Positions 6,281 to 9,761 of a stretch of 9,761 bases of DNA are shown piece after piece. The position numbers and the translations under genes are program-made. Position 1 is the first letter of the stretch, and each line of letters opens with the position of its first letter. The stretch is from the NCBI GenBank assembly GCA_018648945.1, contig JABGQJ010000256.1, positions 1 to 9,761 on the forward strand. The letters are read 5' to 3'. A model generated the notes under the pieces. The model had not been told where the DNA came from, made no database searches, and worked only from the letters and a program-made list of their open reading frames with translations. The DNA comes from Victivallales bacterium. Lineage in GTDB: Bacteria; Verrucomicrobiota; Lentisphaeria; Oligosphaerales; Lenti-02.

Positions 6281-7645
6281 ATGCCAGGTCTCGCAGATTG
6301 GCGAGCGATGTATCGCATGGAATACGTGCAGCTCTTCGAAGAGGGCTATCCGGTCGGCAGTAGGCCTACGCCGGACCTCCAGGAGCCCTACATCCCGCTG
6401 CCTGTGGATGGGCGCAGTGGAGAGGCGCTGGACGCGCTCGGCGGAGCGGGTTGGGAACAGGCCTACCGTAGTCTCTGGGAGGTCCGGGAACAGGGCTTGC
6501 GCGAAGGCTTCCCCTTTGTCGAACCCAACGACATCGAGAGCATTCTGGCCGACTCGCCCGAGGGCCCAGTGCTGGCGCCGCTGTCGGCGGATGAGTACGC
6601 GGAACGGATTGCGGGGGCGTGGTGGGGACGGGTCGCGGGCGTGACGCTTGGTCGACCGGTCGAGATGTGGCGCACCGCCGACATCGACGCGTACCTGAAG
6701 GCAGCGGGCGCGTACCCGCTGACGGACTACATTCCGCTCGTGCAGGTGGCAGGCATCAAGATACCGAACCGTCTGAAGTCCATGCGGGGTCACATCGAGC
6801 ATGTGCCCTTGGACGACGACGTGGCCTACACCGTGGCGGCCCTCCGGCTGGTGGAGGAGCGTGGCAGCCAGTTCCCGAAGGTGGATGTGGTGCGCAACTG
6901 GGTCTCGCGGTTCCCGTACGAGTGTCTCTATTCATGCACCAAGCAGGCGTACTACAACTGGGTGAGGCGTCCCCTCGATGTCCCGGTCGAGGAGTATGTG
7001 GAACAGCTGCCCCTCATGGAGAACCCCATGCGCGAAGGGCTGAATGCCTCGATCCGGGCCGATATGTACGGTTACATCACGCCGGGCGACCCGGGCCGGG
7101 CGGCCCGCATTGCCTACCAGGACGCCTCGGTGAATTCCGTGAAAAACGGAATCTACGCCGCGCTCTTCACCGTGGGCTGTATCTCCGCCGCGCTCAGCAG
7201 CAACCCTACAGTGGAGACGATCCTGGCAGGTGGGCTCTCGGCTGTGCCCCGGCGCTCCCGGCTCGCCCACGCCATCGCTCAGGTCCGGGAATGGTATGCG
7301 GCGGCGAACGCCTGGGAGCCCGTGGCCGACCGGATCCACGCCACCTATGGGCACCTTAACTGCGCGAGTGCCATGTACAACTTCCCCATCACCACGCTGG
7401 CGCTCCTGCATGGCCAGCTCGATTTCGGCAAGACCATCGCCACGGCGGTGATGTGCGGGGTGGATACCGACTGCACTGCCGGCACGGTGGGCAGCATCGT
7501 CGGGGCAGCGGTGGGCGAATCGGGAATCGATCCGCACTGGATCACCCCCTTCCGGAACACCGTCCGCACCTTCGTCGCGGGCAATGGCGATGGCGACAAC
7601 ACGATGACCGACCTGATCCGGCGCACCATCGCCTGCCGCGTGTAG
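6281..7645 (+). CDS. ADP-ribosylglycohydrolase (DraG/ARH) family protein
   Basis: Family members remove ADP-ribose or related N/O-linked ribosyl groups with a two-metal Mg site; the actual substrate here is unknown. The protein is 454 residues. The core starts near residue 104: ERIAGAWWGRVAGVTLGRPVE (first 20: positions 108-127) is the family's helix-1 'GxxxGxAxGxxxG' region. LDDDVAYTVAALRL at 177-190 replaces the usual TDDT and keeps adjacent metal-binding aspartates. TPGDPGRAARIAYQDAS at 267-283 and GVDTDCTAGTVGSIVGA at 393-409 complete the site (Asp395, Asp397, Thr399 region). About 100 N-terminal residues precede the core and are not part of the standard domain. The gene faces the divergent sugar operon and ends 12 bases from the convergent ceramidase-like gene. 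No signal peptide or membrane segment is seen. Confidence 0.87.
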   Translation: MPGLADWRAMYRMEYVQLFEEGYPVGSRPTPDLQEPYIPLPVDGRSGEALDALGGAGWEQAYRSLWEVREQGLREGFPFVEPNDIESILADSPEGPVLAPLSADEYAERIAGAWWGRVAGVTLGRPVEMWRTADIDAYLKAAGAYPLTDYIPLVQVAGIKIPNRLKSMRGHIEHVPLDDDVAYTVAALRLVEERGSQFPKVDVVRNWVSRFPYECLYSCTKQAYYNWVRRPLDVPVEEYVEQLPLMENPMREGLNASIRADMYGYITPGDPGRAARIAYQDASVNSVKNGIYAALFTVGCISAALSSNPTVETILAGGLSAVPRRSRLAHAIAQVREWYAAANAWEPVADRIHATYGHLNCASAMYNFPITTLALLHGQLDFGKTIATAVMCGVDTDCTAGTVGSIVGAAVGESGIDPHWITPFRNTVRTFVAGNGDGDNTMTDLIRRTIACRV

Positions 7646-7657
7646 GGGTGAGAGGGG

Positions 7658-8959
7658 TCAGATCCCCAGCATCTCGTGGATGGTGTGGTGGATCTGCTCC
7701 TCGGTCTCGTCAACCCACCGGCCTGGGCGGCCCTGGAAACGGTTGGCCCACTCGACGCAGTAGCCACCCTCGGGGATCTGGCGCTTGACGGGGATGTAGC
7801 CGGCGAGGTGGTTGGCGTAGCCGACGACGAGCACGTCGTCGAAGACCGAGCCCAGTTCCTGTTTCAGGCGCAGCCCATGCTCAACGGTGATCTCGCCAGC
7901 GAGGGTGACCATGGCGAGGGATTGGCCGAAGGTCACGGTCTGGATCTCGAAGGATGCGTGCCGATCCAGTTCGATGCCGTTCTCGTCGGCGTGGATCACC
8001 TGCTCCGCCCATGGCCCCAGAAGCCGTTCGTTGTTGGCGAGCACCCGCTTGGCAACCGCCACGTCGGGGGCCACGGTTTCGAGCTGGATGGTGCGGCTCT
8101 GCACGGTGACTGATCCGCAGACCTGCCGCATGTCGCCGCTGCGGATCACGCTGGCCACGGCATCGCCGAGCTCGTCACCGAGCCACTGCACTTCCTCCAC
8201 TTCACGCGCGACGAAGGTGGTGGCTGCCGGATCAACGGGACGTGGCTTCAGATCGGCCCCGCAGCCCTGGAGAAAGCCGGCGGGCACCCCCGGGAAGTGG
8301 GTGGCAAGGCGGTCATGGGTCAGACCCACATAGTCGCCACCGACAAGGAGTCCGGCCCGACTGGTGGGATGGCAGGCGTAGTTGTAGAGGATGCCAGTCA
8401 GTTCGCCGGTGGCGCGCGAGGCGGTGAGGACAGGGACATGATGGTCGTGGGGGCCGCTCTTGTCCGGCCCCCATTCCACCTGGCCGTCGGGGCGCAGGCG
8501 GCGACGGGAGACGGCAAAGCCGCAGTGCCCGACCCCGATCTGGAGACCTGCCTCGGAACGGGTCTCCCAGGCGGTACGGGCCATCTCCACCACGCGTTCA
8601 GTCAGAAGGGCAAGGTAGGCGGGGTCCGGCGGTCCCAAACGGGGTCGGTCGAACTCGCGGATGTGCGGGCCGCAGTGGGTGTGGGAACCGGTCAGGACGA
8701 TGTTCGACGCCGGGATCGGCAGGGCTTGGCACAGGGCTTGTCGCACCGGCTCGCAGCGGTCGTAGAAGCCGAGGAGATCGGCGGTGATGATCAGGACAGC
8801 GGCCTGACCATCGTCCACGGCCAGCGCGGTGGCTTGCAGCGGATCATACACTCCGGTCGATGGCTCGGTCCGAGCGGCGAACCCGCAGAGCCGGATGCCC
8901 ACCGGAGGGGTGATGTTGCAACGGGCGATACCGACGAGATAGCTTTGGGGCGTGTCCAT
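7658..8959 (-). CDS. Neutral/alkaline ceramidase N-terminal-domain hydrolase
   Basis: Member of the neutral ceramidase-type fold, zinc amidases with an alkaline-phosphatase-like core. The 433 residues correspond to the catalytic domain only; the C-terminal immunoglobulin-like domain of true ceramidases is missing, as is any signal peptide, so it is probably cytoplasmic. Motifs: GIARCNITPPVG at 10-21, GSHTHCGP at 91-98 (zinc His), NYACHPT at 193-199 (His197), GGDYVG at 207-212, GFLQGCGADLKPRP at 228-241, GEITVEHG at 355-362 (Glu356) and NHLAGYIP at 383-390 (Tyr388 equivalent). The ceramidase nucleophile motif GDVSPN aligns with ADLKPR, placing Lys238 where Ser would be, so genuine ceramidase activity is doubtful. 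The ATG at 8959 has AGGGAGA overlapping the stop codon of the upstream gene, which ends 9 bases before. Confidence 0.85.
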   Translation of the reverse strand: MDTPQSYLVGIARCNITPPVGIRLCGFAARTEPSTGVYDPLQATALAVDDGQAAVLIITADLLGFYDRCEPVRQALCQALPIPASNIVLTGSHTHCGPHIREFDRPRLGPPDPAYLALLTERVVEMARTAWETRSEAGLQIGVGHCGFAVSRRRLRPDGQVEWGPDKSGPHDHHVPVLTASRATGELTGILYNYACHPTSRAGLLVGGDYVGLTHDRLATHFPGVPAGFLQGCGADLKPRPVDPAATTFVAREVEEVQWLGDELGDAVASVIRSGDMRQVCGSVTVQSRTIQLETVAPDVAVAKRVLANNERLLGPWAEQVIHADENGIELDRHASFEIQTVTFGQSLAMVTLAGEITVEHGLRLKQELGSVFDDVLVVGYANHLAGYIPVKRQIPEGGYCVEWANRFQGRPGRWVDETEEQIHHTIHEMLGI

Positions 8960-8968
8960 GGTCTCTCC

Positions 8969-9761
8969 CTACGGTCTGGGGACGACAAGAGTGTCGCGGA
9001 CGGCTTCGAGGTAGCCGAAGCGGTCCTGCATGTTGGGTTGGAGTCCGGGGCCGCCTTCGGCCCACTCGGCAACGTTGTAGCAGGTGATGATCCGGGGCAT
9101 GCCGGTGCGGTCGAGGTGGTCCACCGTCTTCTGCAACAGCAGCCGGAACTGGGCAGGGGAATGGCCGGGGCAATCCCATTTGCTTGGGTGGGGCGTATGG
9201 GTGTGCTTGGCGGTCATGGTGCTGAGGATGGTGCGCGGATCGGTGGGCGGCGCGTGGTTGGCGACCGACTCGGGGTAGGTCTTGCCCTTGCCGTGCACGC
9301 TGGCGTATTCGGCAAGAAAGTGGAGGACGCCGCCTTGCTCCAGCGCGTCGAGGTCGAGGGCATGGCGAGAATTCTGGCGAGCAAAGAGAGCGACGCCATC
9401 GTAGCCCGCCTCCTGGAACCGTTTGCCAAGGCGCAGATAGAAGGCGGTGAGTTGCACCCCGCCCCGGTAGTTGTCGAACACCCCGCGCAGGGCCTGTTCG
9501 GCCCAGAGGAACACCACGGGGTACCGCTTGCCGTCACGGACGATGGTGTAGGGGTGGTCGAAGCGACGGTAGATGGTATCGACCAGATCGTACCAGGCGT
9601 TCTCGACGGCACGTTGGGTTTCCGGCGTGCATTTGCCCCACGGCGTGGGGCCATACATCACATAGCGGAGCTTCCGGAAATTCGGGGTGTGGTGGAAGAG
9701 CTGCCAGAGCCAGTGGTTGTGGTCCTGCGGATCCTCCCAGCCGGCCAGTCCCTTGGTGGAG
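8969..9761 (-). CDS. WbsX/GH99-like glycan-processing protein, N-terminus outside window
   Basis: The frame is open to the right edge without a stop or a needed start (first whole codon 9760-9758), so the 263 visible residues are the C-terminal part of a longer protein. A GTG at 9661 is only an internal codon. Visible motifs, numbered from the edge: RFDHPYTIVRDGKRYPVVFLW at about 66-86 (quoted in part: 'HPYTIV...YPVVF'), AGYDGVALFARQN at 118-130, KHTHTPHPSKWD at 185-196, NVAEWAEGGPGLQPN at 229-243 and GYLEAVRD at 249-256. The 'N..EWAEG..L.P...GYLEA' ending is typical of the WbsX (glycosyltransferase-like) / GH99-like TIM-barrel proteins found in polysaccharide gene clusters. Activity, glycosidase or transferase, is not resolved. 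It is the upstream partner of the ceramidase-like gene in one operon. Confidence 0.7.
   Translation of the reverse strand, partial: STKGLAGWEDPQDHNHWLWQLFHHTPNFRKLRYVMYGPTPWGKCTPETQRAVENAWYDLVDTIYRRFDHPYTIVRDGKRYPVVFLWAEQALRGVFDNYRGGVQLTAFYLRLGKRFQEAGYDGVALFARQNSRHALDLDALEQGGVLHFLAEYASVHGKGKTYPESVANHAPPTDPRTILSTMTAKHTHTPHPSKWDCPGHSPAQFRLLLQKTVDHLDRTGMPRIITCYNVAEWAEGGPGLQPNMQDRFGYLEAVRDTLVVPRP

Noticed and set aside
9659..9661. GTG at 9661 as the start of the WbsX/GH99-like gene
   Set aside because: The frame remains open and protein-like to the window edge, with family-like text (HNHWLWQLF) upstream, so the GTG is internal.

Overview
The window is a GC-rich bacterial stretch with two unrelated halves. 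The left half (1 to about 3.9 kb) is an assimilatory sulfate reduction operon. The right half (about 4.1 kb to the end) is a set of genes for handling sugars or glycans. The phylum cannot be read directly. The mix of a WbsX/GH99-like protein, a ceramidase-fold hydrolase, a Gfo/Idh/MocA oxidoreductase and a DraG-like ADP-ribosylglycohydrolase, all of them soluble-looking, is what one often sees in Planctomycetes-Verrucomicrobia-Lentisphaerae or Armatimonadota-type genomes (inference).

Left half, all on the minus strand and read right to left: cysH (APS reductase), cysD, cysN, and the first 36 codons of a further gene that is plausibly a sulfite reductase. cysH and cysD overlap by ATGA. An AT-rich island just upstream of cysH holds a promoter-like hexamer pair overlapped by a dyad. 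Sulfate would be adenylylated to APS by CysDN, reduced to sulfite by CysH, and then reduced to sulfide. CysN has the length of a CysNC fusion, but its APS-kinase part has lost the P-loop lysine and the DGD motif. CysH has both Cys-Cys pairs of the iron-sulfur APS-reductase type. The two observations fit each other: PAPS is not needed for reduction, and the kinase domain has decayed or been repurposed.

The interval 3796-4099 has no gene. It carries the cys promoter region and, towards the 3' side of the next operon, several inverted repeats, two of them interleaved.

Right half: a two-gene minus-strand operon (an unrecognised 296-residue protein followed, with ATGA overlap, by a Gfo/Idh/MocA oxidoreductase) is transcribed divergently from a plus-strand ADP-ribosylglycohydrolase-family gene. 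The 283-base divergent region carries a perfect 8-bp inverted repeat and a third copy of the same half-site. The plus-strand gene converges within 12 bases on a ceramidase-fold hydrolase gene (minus). That gene is preceded, with a 9-base gap, by a partial WbsX/GH99-like gene running off the right end. Together these look like an uncharacterised carbohydrate or glycoconjugate utilisation locus. The proteins keep their fold motifs, but two of the enzymes have atypical catalytic residues. No RNA genes, insertion sequences, CRISPR arrays or phage genes were seen.
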